A stretch of 64,000 nt of DNA. Origin: Methylobacter sp. (GTDB lineage Bacteria; Pseudomonadota; Gammaproteobacteria; Methylococcales; Methylomonadaceae). The DNA is taken from NCBI GenBank assembly GCA_030653175.1, contig JAURZV010000031.1:62001-126000 (forward strand), in the 5' to 3' direction. Shown in pieces: positions 29,990 through 39,600 of the stretch. The position numbers and the translations under genes are program-made. Below the pieces are notes generated by a model. It saw only the letters and a list, made by a program, of their open reading frames with translations, did no database searches and was not told where the DNA came from. Numbering within the stretch: position 1 is the stretch's first letter; each line of letters begins with the position of its first letter.

Positions 29990-31630
29990 ATGTCCCAGAA
30001 CTTGACATTCTGGATGAGCATATGCTTTCTGGTGTGGTCGTGTGCTTGTTCTGCCGATGTGCGCGAACTTGCCGGACTCTGGTATCAGGTACCGGAGGGC
30101 TGGGTCTACCAGGGACAGAACGGCCTCGCGGCTGCAGGACTCAAGCCGGTGGCCAAGGTGGCATTGACTGGGGGCCATTTCTGGCAGCAGGTGGATTTTG
30201 ACATCAATATTGCCCGTCGGCATGTGCTGGATTTCAAGAACACCAGTACCATCGGGCATTTTCGCCATATCATCCTCAATGCGCAGGGACTTCCGGTTGC
30301 CGATGTGCAAGGTGGAATCCAGAGTAGTGAGGAAAATCCCTTTTTCCTGCGCCATGGGCGTGAGCTTGATCTTCCCGTCGGCCGCTATCGCCTGCTGACC
30401 GAGCTGGATTCCCCTTTTTTCCTGGCTGATCCGCAACCCTATCTGGACACACTGGACAATTACCGGCAAGCGATCAAGCCGGGAAATGCTCTGACGTTGC
30501 TTTGTCTGGGCATGTTTATGGGCTTGATGATCTATTACGCGGCGATAGCGACTGCACGTCAGAGCCTGTCTGCGGCAATGTACTCAACTTTCATCCTCGG
30601 CAACCTGTTGTTCAACGGCACGGCGCTACTGGTGTTTCCGGAATTGTTCGGCGTGCACTGGATTTATTTGGTCAGCGTTCCTATCCTGTTTTCCAATTGC
30701 GCCTATATTCTGTTCGTGATGTCTTTGCTGGAAATCCAGTATGATGCCTATCCGCGCCTGTACACAGCCGGTGCGGTGCTGTTGGCCATGCTGGGGGGGC
30801 TGATGGTGTTGGCGATGCTCATGCCGCACTGGTCACTGGAAATCGATCGTTACGGTGTCGGCCTGTTTTTGATTTACGGGCTGGTTACCGGCGTTGTGCG
30901 CTCGCTTGAGGGTAGTGTTACTGCGCGTCTTTACCTGTGCGCCATTGGAACGTTTTTTGTGCTGGGAATCACGTCGATTTCAGTCAACAGTCTCAGCTTC
31001 TATACTCTGTATGTTGAGCACATGGGCCTGCTTTCGGTGTCGGTAGAGGTCATTCTGTTGGCGCTGGTGCTGTCTTATCAGTTTGCCCTGCTTTATCGCG
31101 ATAAGGAATATGCCTTGGAACGTATGGAGCACAGTAACCGTATTTCCCGCACCGATGCACTGACCGGCCTGCCCAACCGTGTGGCACTGGATTTGGCGTT
31201 GGAAACCTTGCCGCAACATGGCAGCCTGACGTTCATCGATATGGACGGGCTCAAGTATTACAACGACCGGTTCGGGCATGAGCGTGGCGACGAATTACTG
31301 CGCGTGTTTGCCCGGCACCTGAGCGATCGCTTGGGCGACAGGGCGCAGGCGCACCGTCTGGGCGGCGACGAGTTTGCCATTACTTGCGAGCAAGGGGATG
31401 TGTCGTGGGTCGAGAGCATGTTGGCGCAGGCAGTTGAAGACATGCGTGCCGGCGGGTTTGGCTTTGCCGGCGCCAGTTCCGGCTCGGCGTATGTCCACGA
31501 AACCACGGGCAAAGAAGAACTTAAGCATATGGCTGATTGTCGAATGTACAAAAATAAGCGTCTTCGCAAGCGGAGCCGCTATGAAGATCAGGAAAATCAG
31601 TTCCAACATAACCAACTAGGAGAAGAATAA
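29990..31630 (+). CDS. Membrane diguanylate cyclase with 7TMR-DISM sensor
   Basis: The protein would make cyclic di-GMP in response to an extracytoplasmic signal. From ATG 29990 it has 546 residues: a signal-like N-terminus (MSQNLTFWMSICFLVWSCACSA), a periplasmic beta-rich 7TMR-DISM extracellular domain, seven hydrophobic helices (about 170-375), and a GGDEF domain with DALTGLPNR and an intact HRLGGDEFAIT. The RxxD inhibitory I-site is absent (GDRA at that position), so product inhibition may be lacking. A GTG at 29942 would add 16 residues without resemblance to a signal sequence. Confidence 0.87.
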   Translation: MSQNLTFWMSICFLVWSCACSADVRELAGLWYQVPEGWVYQGQNGLAAAGLKPVAKVALTGGHFWQQVDFDINIARRHVLDFKNTSTIGHFRHIILNAQGLPVADVQGGIQSSEENPFFLRHGRELDLPVGRYRLLTELDSPFFLADPQPYLDTLDNYRQAIKPGNALTLLCLGMFMGLMIYYAAIATARQSLSAAMYSTFILGNLLFNGTALLVFPELFGVHWIYLVSVPILFSNCAYILFVMSLLEIQYDAYPRLYTAGAVLLAMLGGLMVLAMLMPHWSLEIDRYGVGLFLIYGLVTGVVRSLEGSVTARLYLCAIGTFFVLGITSISVNSLSFYTLYVEHMGLLSVSVEVILLALVLSYQFALLYRDKEYALERMEHSNRISRTDALTGLPNRVALDLALETLPQHGSLTFIDMDGLKYYNDRFGHERGDELLRVFARHLSDRLGDRAQAHRLGGDEFAITCEQGDVSWVESMLAQAVEDMRAGGFGFAGASSGSAYVHETTGKEELKHMADCRMYKNKRLRKRSRYEDQENQFQHNQLGEE

Positions 31631-31632
31631 TG

Positions 31633-31799
31633 GTAACTATTCAGCCACAGATTGTCACAATTGTGGGCGCGAATAAATTCGCGCCCACGGCATTCAACCA
31701 TAACTATTTTCGGCTTAACTTAATGGCAGTGACGCGCCACGTGGGAACTAGGTAAAAGCAATCTGTTTAATCTGTGTTGATCTGTGGCTGAATAGTTAC
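31633..31799. repeat. 167-bp MITE-like element with 20-bp perfect terminal inverted repeats
   Basis: Left end GTAACTATTCAGCCACAGAT (31633-31652) and right end 31780-31799 are perfect inverted copies. The interior has the GCGCGAATAAATTCGCGC palindrome (31668-31685) and the CTTAACTTAATGGCAGTGACGC segment also found at 52.9 kb. It begins 2 bp after the diguanylate cyclase stop. No open frame is present. Confidence 0.85.
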
Positions 31800-31804
31800 G
31801 AATA

Positions 31805-32959
31805 ATGAAAAGTCTGGTCTGGCCGATCCTGTTGTCGATCGTGTTGCCGCTTGTGGCGGCGTGGTTTGCCTATCCCGAAACCCATTTGCCGCCCGGTTTC
31901 GGCGTATTTCCGCCGCTGTTTGTGGAGAACCCTCCCGGTTTCAATTTGATAATCTTCGTTGTGCTGGCGCTGGTGGAAGCCGCTATCGTACTTTTCCTGC
32001 TGTTCCCGCAATGGTTCGGCTTCATTATCCCGATCCCTCCGTCCAAGCCCGCTCCGGCGCATTTCCCGGTGTGGTTTTGGATAGGTGCGGCGCTAACGCT
32101 GTTTTTCTGGTGGCTGATGTGGAAGCGGGTCACGCCTTTCGGCGACTTGGCGTATTACGCCTTCACGCCCTTGTGGTGGGGCTTCATATTGGCGTTGGAC
32201 GGTCTGGCATATCACCGTAGCGGCGGTTATTCTCTGCTGGCGGCGCGCCCCAAAACCCTGCTAATCAGCGCTGCGGTCTCGCTGGCCGGCTGGTTCTATT
32301 TCGAGTATTTCGACTATTTTGCGCTGGGCAACTGGTATTACCCCAACAGCACGATGCCGGAACTTAGCCATGCCACTGTCGTGCTGCTGTACTTGACGGC
32401 CTATACTACGGTCTGGCCTGTCATCTTCGAGTGGTATACCCTGCTTAATACCGTTCCAGGTTTAGTCAACCGGTATAGTAACGGCCCCAAAATAGCGTTA
32501 CCGGGCGGGCTGCTGTTGTGGAGCGGTTTTTTCCTGATTTTTGCCGCGGTGTTCTTTCCTTATCCGCTGTTCTGGGTGATGTGGATAGGGCCGCTGGCAA
32601 TTTTCTCCGGGCAACTGATCAGAAAAGGCATATGGAACCCGTTCACCGCGATGGCGGAAGGCAATTGGGGGCCTGCTTTGCTGATGGCGCTCAGCGCCTT
32701 GTGCAACGGGTTTTTCTGGGAATTGTGGAACTGGGGCAGCGCCCATCCGGCACAACCGATAACCAACCCCAATTATTGGATATACGATATTCCCTACGTC
32801 AACGTCGTTCACATTTTTGCCGAAATGCCGCTGTTGGGATACATGGGCTACATGCCTTTCGGCATTATGGCTTGGGCGATATTCATCTGGCTGGGAGCAT
32901 TGTTCGGCTTTAACACCGGATTGCTCAAGAATGAAACTACCAGCGGCGGCTCAACATGA
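31805..32959 (+). CDS. Polytopic membrane protein of unknown function
   Basis: The 384-residue protein has about ten hydrophobic helices and no recognised catalytic motif. It is rich in Trp, Phe and Pro, with repeated conserved-looking pieces such as WGFILALDGLAYHRSGGYSLL, GWFYFEYFDYFALGNWYYPN and GFFWELWNWGSAHPAQPITNPNYWIYDIPYVN. Aromatic and acidic residues near membrane segments could suggest a transporter or membrane enzyme, but that is speculation. It is separated from the upstream cyclase by a MITE-like repeat. Confidence 0.75.
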   Translation: MKSLVWPILLSIVLPLVAAWFAYPETHLPPGFGVFPPLFVENPPGFNLIIFVVLALVEAAIVLFLLFPQWFGFIIPIPPSKPAPAHFPVWFWIGAALTLFFWWLMWKRVTPFGDLAYYAFTPLWWGFILALDGLAYHRSGGYSLLAARPKTLLISAAVSLAGWFYFEYFDYFALGNWYYPNSTMPELSHATVVLLYLTAYTTVWPVIFEWYTLLNTVPGLVNRYSNGPKIALPGGLLLWSGFFLIFAAVFFPYPLFWVMWIGPLAIFSGQLIRKGIWNPFTAMAEGNWGPALLMALSALCNGFFWELWNWGSAHPAQPITNPNYWIYDIPYVNVVHIFAEMPLLGYMGYMPFGIMAWAIFIWLGALFGFNTGLLKNETTSGGST

Positions 32960-33308
32960 GATGCAGGAATAGTGTTTCGTTCCTGACTTCGGCTACTAAT
33001 AATGATATTTTATGACAATACAAAACCCGTTGAAAATGCCAAAGCTATTTGAAACTTGGCATATTATTTTTGAAATACTGGACAAATCGAGGACAGGGTA
33101 ACTGAACACCTGCAAAAAGAACGCTCTAAATTATTTAGTGCCATTAAAGAACGAGATTAAAAAACCGGCTGAGTTATTGGGATTTATTTTCCCCTTTTTT
33201 CAGCCTCGTCTATGTATTAGCAAATTCAGCCATTCAAAAAATGCCGGCGTTGGTTTCGGGCAGCGCCGTTTTAAAAATGATTCTTATCGCCCGGTGAAGT
33301 TGTAGAAC
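32960..33308. other. Gene-free interval before murI
   Basis: I see no convincing gene in these 349 bp. An open stretch of 29 codons from ATG 33012 lacks recognisable content. A T-rich stretch after GGCTGAGTTATTGGG (around 33168-33203), with CAGCC beyond it, could form a weak hairpin. Confidence 0.4.
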
Positions 33309-34121
33309 ATGAATGCCGCAAATCCCATTGGTGTTTTCGATTCAGGCGTTGGCGGATTGTCCGTCCTGCATGAAATTCGCAGGGTGCTGCCGGGTGAGGA
33401 TCTGTTGTATGTGGCGGACTCGGCCCATGCGCCGTATGGCGACAAATCCCAGCAGTTTATCGAAGCCAGGTCGATTGCGATTACCGGGTTTTTGGTGAGC
33501 CGGAACGCCAAGGCCATCGTCGTTGCCTGCAACACGGCTACCGGCGCGGCGATAACGACATTGCGCTCAAGGTTCTCCATGCCGATTATTGCGATGGAGC
33601 CCGCCGTCAAACCGGCGGCAGCGAATACCCAATCAGGGGTTATCGGCGTTCTGGCAACCAGCCGGACATTGGCCGGCGATAATTTTGTGAAGTTGTTTGC
33701 GCGATACGGCACGGATGTCGAGATAGTGGGCCAGGCGTGTCCAGGACTGGTTGAGCAAGTGGAAGCGGGCGATCTGTCAGGCGATAAAACCCGGATATTG
33801 CTTGAGCGATATGTTATTCCATTGCTGGAGCGGGGTGCTGACACGCTAGTGCTGGGCTGTACGCATTATCCGTTTTTGGCGCCGCTGATACAGGAGATAG
33901 CTGGATCAGGGGTGGCTGTCATAGATTCCGCCGCCGCCGTTGCACGGCAACTTCGCCGACGGCTTGAAGTTGTCGATCTGTTGGCGGATGCGGCCAGGGC
34001 AGGTGAGGAATCCTTTTGGACCAGCGGCACATTGGATAAAGTGCAGCCGCTGTTTGCTCAGTTATGGAAGGCGGACGTCGAGGTGTGTGCTTTGCCAACA
34101 TACGCTGGAGGTAGTGAGTAG
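33309..34121 (+). CDS. murI: Glutamate racemase
   Basis: MurI makes D-glutamate for peptidoglycan. The 270-residue protein has IGVFDSGVGGLSVLHEI with its catalytic Asp/Ser, VACNTATGAA with the first catalytic cysteine (near residue 76), and LGCTHYPFL with the second (near 188). The C-terminal residues TYAGGSE and the TAG stop run into a palindromic repeat, so the natural end may have been altered slightly. Confidence 0.95.
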   Translation: MNAANPIGVFDSGVGGLSVLHEIRRVLPGEDLLYVADSAHAPYGDKSQQFIEARSIAITGFLVSRNAKAIVVACNTATGAAITTLRSRFSMPIIAMEPAVKPAAANTQSGVIGVLATSRTLAGDNFVKLFARYGTDVEIVGQACPGLVEQVEAGDLSGDKTRILLERYVIPLLERGADTLVLGCTHYPFLAPLIQEIAGSGVAVIDSAAAVARQLRRRLEVVDLLADAARAGEESFWTSGTLDKVQPLFAQLWKADVEVCALPTYAGGSE

Positions 34122-34537
34122 GATGTGCTGAGGTACGAAGCGCATCAATCGCGAAAGATGCGCTTCACTTTGTTCAGCACATCCTACGTACTGTTCAAGA
34201 CCGCCATTTTGGCAAGGTCGCTGTAATGACGGACTCGGATGTAGGCCGGAATAAGCCCGCCCGGCGACAGCAAGGGTGAGCGTTTCCGGCATCGGAAGCC
34301 GGAAACGCTTGTCCTGCCACCAAGCGGGCCGGGGTTTGTAACCCCGCCCTGAACGTTTCGGTCATCTTTGGTTATCCAGCAAAACGTTTCGAACGGGGGT
34401 TGCAAACCCCGTCCGGCATGTAGTACGAAGCGCATCAATCGCGAAAGATGCGCTTCACTTTGTTCAGCACATCCTACGTACTATCTAGTCGTCTTTTCCG
34501 GCAAACACCTTCGATCCGCCGGAAACGCCACCTCGCG
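34118..34537. repeat. Dense cluster of palindromic repeats between murI and mtnC
   Basis: The interval holds several repeat types and no gene. A 59-bp direct repeat (34134-34192 and 34424-34482) contains the hairpin GAAGCGCATC...GATGCGCTTC; the left copy extends into GTAGGATGTGCTGA arms. AGCGTTTCCGG/CCGGAAACGCT forms a hairpin at 34279-34309. Two GGGGTTTGTAACCCC-type palindromes lie at about 34327-34349 and 34391-34413. The GTAGGCCGGAATAAG motif at 34242 recurs as the 3' end of mtnC. Confidence 0.8.
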
Positions 34538-35236
34538 CTACGCGTGGGTGGTCTTATTCCGGCCTACGCTGATTTGATCAAAACTATTTACCTGCCGGTG
34601 CTCGGCTTGCGGGTCGGGCGTACTTTCTCTGGTCAGCCAGATAGTTTCAAAACCTGCGGCTTTGGCGGCATCCAGTTCTTCTTTAATATCCGATAAAAAC
34701 AACAGTTGGTTTGCTGGAGTTTCCAGTTGTTCGGCTATGTTTTTATAAGAATTTTGTTCTTTCTTGCCGCCGATATGGGTATCGAAGTAGCCGGAAAATA
34801 ACGGCGTTAAATCGCCGTATTCGGTATGCGCGAACAGCAGTTTTTGCGCGTAAACCGAACCGGAAGAATAGATATATAAATCCAGCCCTTCAGCTTTCCA
34901 GGCTTTGAGATTTGCCGCGGCATCGGGATACAGATGCCCCTTGAAGTCGCCTTGCCGGTAACCGGCTTCCCAGATCAGGCCTTGCAAGGACTTTAACGGC
35001 GTGACTTTTTTGTCTTCGTCCAGCCACTGGATCAGCTGGGTGATGATTTGCCCGGTAGACAATTCTGAGCCGACTTCTTTGCAGACATCTTTCAGCAGCG
35101 GCTTTACTTGCGGGGCGTCTGCGTGGTTGCGGACATAGTCAGCCAGGTTTGCCCGCGCATAGGGAAACAGCACATCCTTTACAAATAAAATCGATGAGGT
35201 CGTGCCTTCGATATCGGTGACGATGGCTTTGATCAT
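34538..35236 (-). CDS. mtnC: Enolase-phosphatase E1
   Basis: MtnC is a HAD phosphatase that enolises and dephosphorylates 2,3-diketo-5-methylthiopentyl-1-phosphate in methionine salvage. The 232-residue protein has the HAD nucleophile motif IVTDIEGTTSSI, the serine motif YSSGSVYAQKLLF, and FLSDIKEELDAAKAAGF. The last residues (about ISVGRNKTTHA) are encoded by the GTAGGCCGGAATAAG repeat, so its C-terminus has been replaced or extended by a repeat. It overlaps mtnD by 4 bp. Confidence 0.95.
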   Translation of the reverse strand: MIKAIVTDIEGTTSSILFVKDVLFPYARANLADYVRNHADAPQVKPLLKDVCKEVGSELSTGQIITQLIQWLDEDKKVTPLKSLQGLIWEAGYRQGDFKGHLYPDAAANLKAWKAEGLDLYIYSSGSVYAQKLLFAHTEYGDLTPLFSGYFDTHIGGKKEQNSYKNIAEQLETPANQLLFLSDIKEELDAAKAAGFETIWLTRESTPDPQAEHRQVNSFDQISVGRNKTTHA

Positions 35237-35793
35237 GATAATTCGGCAACGTATTGATCAAGCGTAGGGAAAGATTTGGCAATATCGCTGCCGGTAAAGT
35301 CGGCCACCCAGCCGTCCGGCGTGGTGAATAAACGTATGCATTTAAAGCGGGGATTTTCGCCCATATCGAACCAGTGCGTGGTGTTGGCCGGTACGCTGAT
35401 CAAATCGCCTTGTTCGCACAATACGGCATACACTTTATCGGCGACGTGCAGGTAAAACAGGCCGCGACCCTCGATAAAAAAGCGCACTTCAAAATCGGCA
35501 TGGACATGCTCAGACAGAAATTTCTGCCGGAAGACGGCTTTTTCGGGATGATCGGGATTTAAGCTGATCACGTCCACGGACTGAAAAGCGTATTGCTGCT
35601 TCAGGCGATCGATGGAATCGCTGTAGGCGGCAAGCACGGTATCCTGGTCGGCATCGGCGGCTAGTTCACAACTAGCCGTCCAGCGTTCGAACTGCACGCC
35701 TATCGCATTCAGCCGGGCCTGGATGGCGGTAAAATCGGTGATTGTTTCGCCAAGCTGTGACTGGTTATCGGGGTAAACGGTTAATGCGCTCAT
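35233..35793 (-). CDS. mtnD: Acireductone dioxygenase
   Basis: MtnD oxidises the acireductone to the keto acid precursor of methionine (Fe form) or to an off-pathway product (Ni form). The 186-residue cupin has the metal-binding motif EHVHADFEVRFFIEG (His, His, Glu) and a later His in TTHWFDMG. It sits between mtnB and mtnC with 4-bp overlaps on both sides, a tight methionine-salvage operon. Confidence 0.95.
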   Translation of the reverse strand: MSALTVYPDNQSQLGETITDFTAIQARLNAIGVQFERWTASCELAADADQDTVLAAYSDSIDRLKQQYAFQSVDVISLNPDHPEKAVFRQKFLSEHVHADFEVRFFIEGRGLFYLHVADKVYAVLCEQGDLISVPANTTHWFDMGENPRFKCIRLFTTPDGWVADFTGSDIAKSFPTLDQYVAELS

Positions 35794-36410
35794 AGTCTTT
35801 TGACTCCGTGCAGTCGTAATTCACAATCAAATAAAAATTCCAGCGCCTCAAGATGACGCAACGTTTCCTGTACCGAACCGCCCCAGGTATAAAGCCCGTG
35901 TCCGGCAATTATATAGGCGTAAATGGCGCCGTGTTTGTCCATATACTGTTCCACTTGCCCGGCCAGACGATGGATATTCTGGTCGTTGGCAAAAATAGGT
36001 ATAACAACCCGGCTTTCGTGGGTGTCAATGCCGGCCAAGGCTTTTAACAGCTCATAATCTTCCAGCATGATTTCGGTTTTAAAAAGCCGCGAGGTCAGTG
36101 TGGCATTGATCGAATGCGGATGCAATACCGACTGAACCGCCGGAAACCGTTTATATAGCGAGGTATGCAGCACCGTTTCCGCAGACGGTTTTTTACCGTC
36201 CAGGGAGTTGGCGTCACTATCGATCAGCATAATATCGTCCAGCTGTAACCGGCCTTTGTGCTTGCCGGAAACGGTAATGGCAATGGTGCCGTCAGGCAGC
36301 CGCGCGGAAAAATTGCCGCTGGTTGCAGGCACCCAGCCTTTGCTGTCGATAAATTGACCGGCATCAATCAGCTGCTTGGCCAGGATGAAAAAGTCTTCGT
36401 TGTAGGGCAT
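35790..36410 (-). CDS. mtnB: Methylthioribulose-1-phosphate dehydratase
   Basis: MtnB dehydrates methylthioribulose-1-phosphate, the step before MtnC. The 206-residue class II aldolase-like protein has GWVPATSGNFSARL, the SAETVLHTSLYKRFPAVQSVLHPHS zinc-binding region, and the late histidine in IIAGHGLYTWGG. It is the first gene of mtnB-mtnD-mtnC. mtnA and mtnP are not in the window. Confidence 0.95.
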   Translation of the reverse strand: MPYNEDFFILAKQLIDAGQFIDSKGWVPATSGNFSARLPDGTIAITVSGKHKGRLQLDDIMLIDSDANSLDGKKPSAETVLHTSLYKRFPAVQSVLHPHSINATLTSRLFKTEIMLEDYELLKALAGIDTHESRVVIPIFANDQNIHRLAGQVEQYMDKHGAIYAYIIAGHGLYTWGGSVQETLRHLEALEFLFDCELRLHGVKRL

Positions 36411-36441
36411 ATCTGTTAATAATTATGGTAGTGAAACGTTA

Positions 36442-36466
36442 CGGACGGGGTTGCAAACCCCGTCCG
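36442..36466. repeat. Palindrome of the GGGGTTGCAAACCCC family
   Basis: A 25-bp perfect palindrome centred on TTGCAA lies 31 bp upstream of mtnB. Related copies are at about 34391-34413 and 57000-57022. Confidence 0.8.
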
Positions 36467-36484
36467 GCATAGAAAAAAAATATA

Positions 36485-36571
36485 GTCCACGAAAATCACG
36501 AAAGACACGAAAAAAGCAGTCGAAAGAATCGTGTTGCGAGGTTTTTCGTGCTTTTCGTGTCTTTCGTGGAC
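36485..36571. repeat. Inverted repeat of the TTTCGTGTCTTTCGTGGAC family
   Basis: GTCCACGAAAATCACGAAAG on the left pairs with CTTTCGTGGAC on the right over about 29 bp, with a central loop. It fills the gap between mtnB and the convergent-side end of the sensor gene. CACGAA-rich repeats also occur at 51660 and 55312. Confidence 0.75.
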
Positions 36572-36605
36572 GATTCTTTTGGTAGATTCATTATTGGAAA
36601 TCACC

Positions 36606-39600
36606 TTAAGTCAGCGCGGATGGTTGGGCTACTTTCCACTCCTCAGGCACTTCCCATTCTTTGACCCAAGCGGCAAGATCGGAGGCAGGCATCGGTTTGG
36701 CAATGCCGTAGCCTTGTGCATGGCGGCAGCCCATTTGCAAAAGAGCGATACCATGTTCGATCGATTCCACGCCTTCGGCGATGACTTGTCGCCGGAAAGA
36801 TTCGGCCAAACCGATAACGCCTTGCACAATAGCTAAATCATCCTCGTCTTCGAGCATATTTCGCACGAATGTCTGGTCGATTTTAAGCGTTTCCGCAGGC
36901 AGATGTTTGAGATAGCTCAGCGATGAATAGCCCGTTCCGAAATCATCCAGGGCAAACTGTACGCCCAATGTTTGACAGTCTTTAATAACCTGGGATGTCA
37001 GCGATAAGTCAAGTAACGCCTGGGTTTCCAGTATCTCCAGCTCAAAATGACCCGGTTTGATAGAAGGATGGCGTTCAAATGCGTAATAGAGTTGCAGGAC
37101 AAAATCGTCGGTTTGCAGCGATCTGGCGGTGATATTGACGCTGATCTGGAGCTGTAAGCCCAAACGTTGCCAATTCTCCATATGCTGCAACGCCTTGTCG
37201 ATAACCCAGGCATCGAGCCGGGCTATAATGTCATGATTTTCAAGCAGCGGCAGAAAATCGCCCGGCATGACCAGGCCGCGTTCAGGATGTCGCCAGCGTA
37301 TCAATGTTTCCGCCCCGAACACTACACCTTGCTGCATGTCGACTTTGGGCTGGAAAAAAAGTTCGAATTCCTCGTTTTCCAGCGCCTGTTCAATGCGGTT
37401 TAGAGCCTCGCGATGCGAATGGAGTTGACGATCCAGCTCCAGATTATAAATATGAAAGCAGTTTTTTCCCTCTTGTTTGGCCCGATACATGGCCTGATCG
37501 GCATGCCGTAACAGCGTATCCGGGTCGGTGTTATCCTTGGCAATTGCTCCCTGCATTGCTCTCGGCAATCGCTCCCTGCATTGCTCTACCTCCCCCATCC
37601 TTGGGGTCGTACCTCCTGCATCCCTCCAGTCGTCAGGAAAAATGCTGATACCAATGCTGGCGGATACCGAGACAACCTGATTTTTCAAGGAAACAGGCGA
37701 GCTGATAACTTCCAGCAGACGATGCAAAGTGGTTTCGCAGTCTTCAACCTTTTCCAGCCCCAGTAATAAAAACACGAATTCATCACCGCCTAAACGAGCG
37801 ATAGTATCGCCTTCGCGCAGGGCGTTTTTAATGCGCAGGGCAATTTCGATCAGCAGCTGGTCGCCCGCTTCATGGCCCAGTCTATCGTTGACCGGTTTAA
37901 ATCCGTCCAGGTCAAGATAACCCACCGCCATTAAACAGTGATCACGTTTGGTTTGAGCAAAGGCCAGATGCATACGATCGGCCAATAGAATCCGGTTGGG
38001 CACACCGGTGAGCGGGTCGTAGTGAGCCATGAGCTCCAGCTTCCGTTCTTGCTCTTTAAGCTGGGTAATATCCGAAGACGTGCCGATGTAATGCGTTATT
38101 TTACCCTGCTGATCGGCAACCGCGGAAATGGTGAGCCATTCGGCGAAGATTTCCCCACCTTTCTTGCGGTTCCAAACTTCGCCGCGCCAGTAGCCCTGCC
38201 GGTTGATTGCGTGCCACATGTTTTCATAGAAGCCGATATCGTGAAGTCCCGACTTAAGCAAACTTGGCTTTTTGCCCAATACCTCGTCTCGTGAATAGCC
38301 CGTTATGCTGCCGAACGCCGGGTTCATGTCAATAATGTTGCGCTGTGCATCGGTAATCAGGATGCCTTCCTGCGTACTGGCAAAAACGCTGGCGGCCATA
38401 CGCTGTTCTTCTTGAACCTGTTTTCGTTTGCTGATGTCGCGTCGTAAACGCATATTCCAGGTGACAATAAAAGCAAGCAGCAATAATGCCGCTGCTGCAT
38501 AAAGCAGAACGGTTTCGGTTTTTACACCGGGCTCGTATTTCAAACTCATCCAACGATTCCGGATGGAGTCTTTTTCAGACTGGGGGATGTCGGCCAGTGC
38601 TTTGGCAAGTAAGGATGCCAGTTCGGGATTAGTCTGGGTGGCGGCCATACGGTGGTGACTTTTGTAATTGGTATCCCCGGAAAAACCGAGATTAAGCATG
38701 GCCTCTCTTTTAATCGCGTAGTTGGTTGAAGCGGCATCGCCAATATAAGCATCCGCTTTGCCGCTGCTGACCCTATTCAATGCATCCTGAATATTTTCGG
38801 CGGGAAGCAGTTGTATTTCAGGATGATCATGCATTAACAGTTCCAGCATGAAGTAGCCTTTTTCCAGCGTTACCCGCTTGCCGCTGAGATGATCCAGCGC
38901 ACCTATAAACCCGTTATTACTATCGCTGATAATAATGGCCGGGGTATTTAGATAGGCTTCTGTGAAAATTAAATAGCGCTCGCGTTCGGGCGTTTTATTG
39001 ACGTTGGAGATCATATCCAACTCCCCGTGTTGCGCCATTTCCAGTATTTCAGTCCAGGATTTATTCTTCACTATGTCAAGTTTCACGCCCAGCCGCTGCT
39101 CGACCAAGGCAATATAGTCAGCGCTCAGGCCGACGTAATTACCGTTGGCGTCGATCCATTCGTACGGCGCAAAATCCCGGTCTATGCCTACGCGAATAAC
39201 CGGGTGCGCCTGCAACCAGGCCTGTTCCTCCGGGGTGAAATCAAGCTTGCTGTGCTTTTCCTGGAGGTAAATAAAGCCTTCCAGATGATCTATTGAATTT
39301 ATCAGACCCAGTTGCCGATAAGTGTCGGCGATGCGTTGAAAACGCTTGATGTCGGTGTGACCGATAGCAACGGTTTCCGGCAAAATCATTTTCACCGTTT
39401 CCTGCGCCTCAAAGCGCAAATGATCGGCAGAAAGCCGGTTGCCGGGATTGTATTTACTGAGGATGATCCTGATCAGTTCGTCCTGATGTTTGAGCGCATA
39501 ATCCCAGCCTTTGAGCGAGGCGCGCAGGAAACGCCGAACTCTTTCCGGATGCCGGTTTATTTCCTGTTCCGTGGTGAACAGATTATCGCTCAAAAAATCC

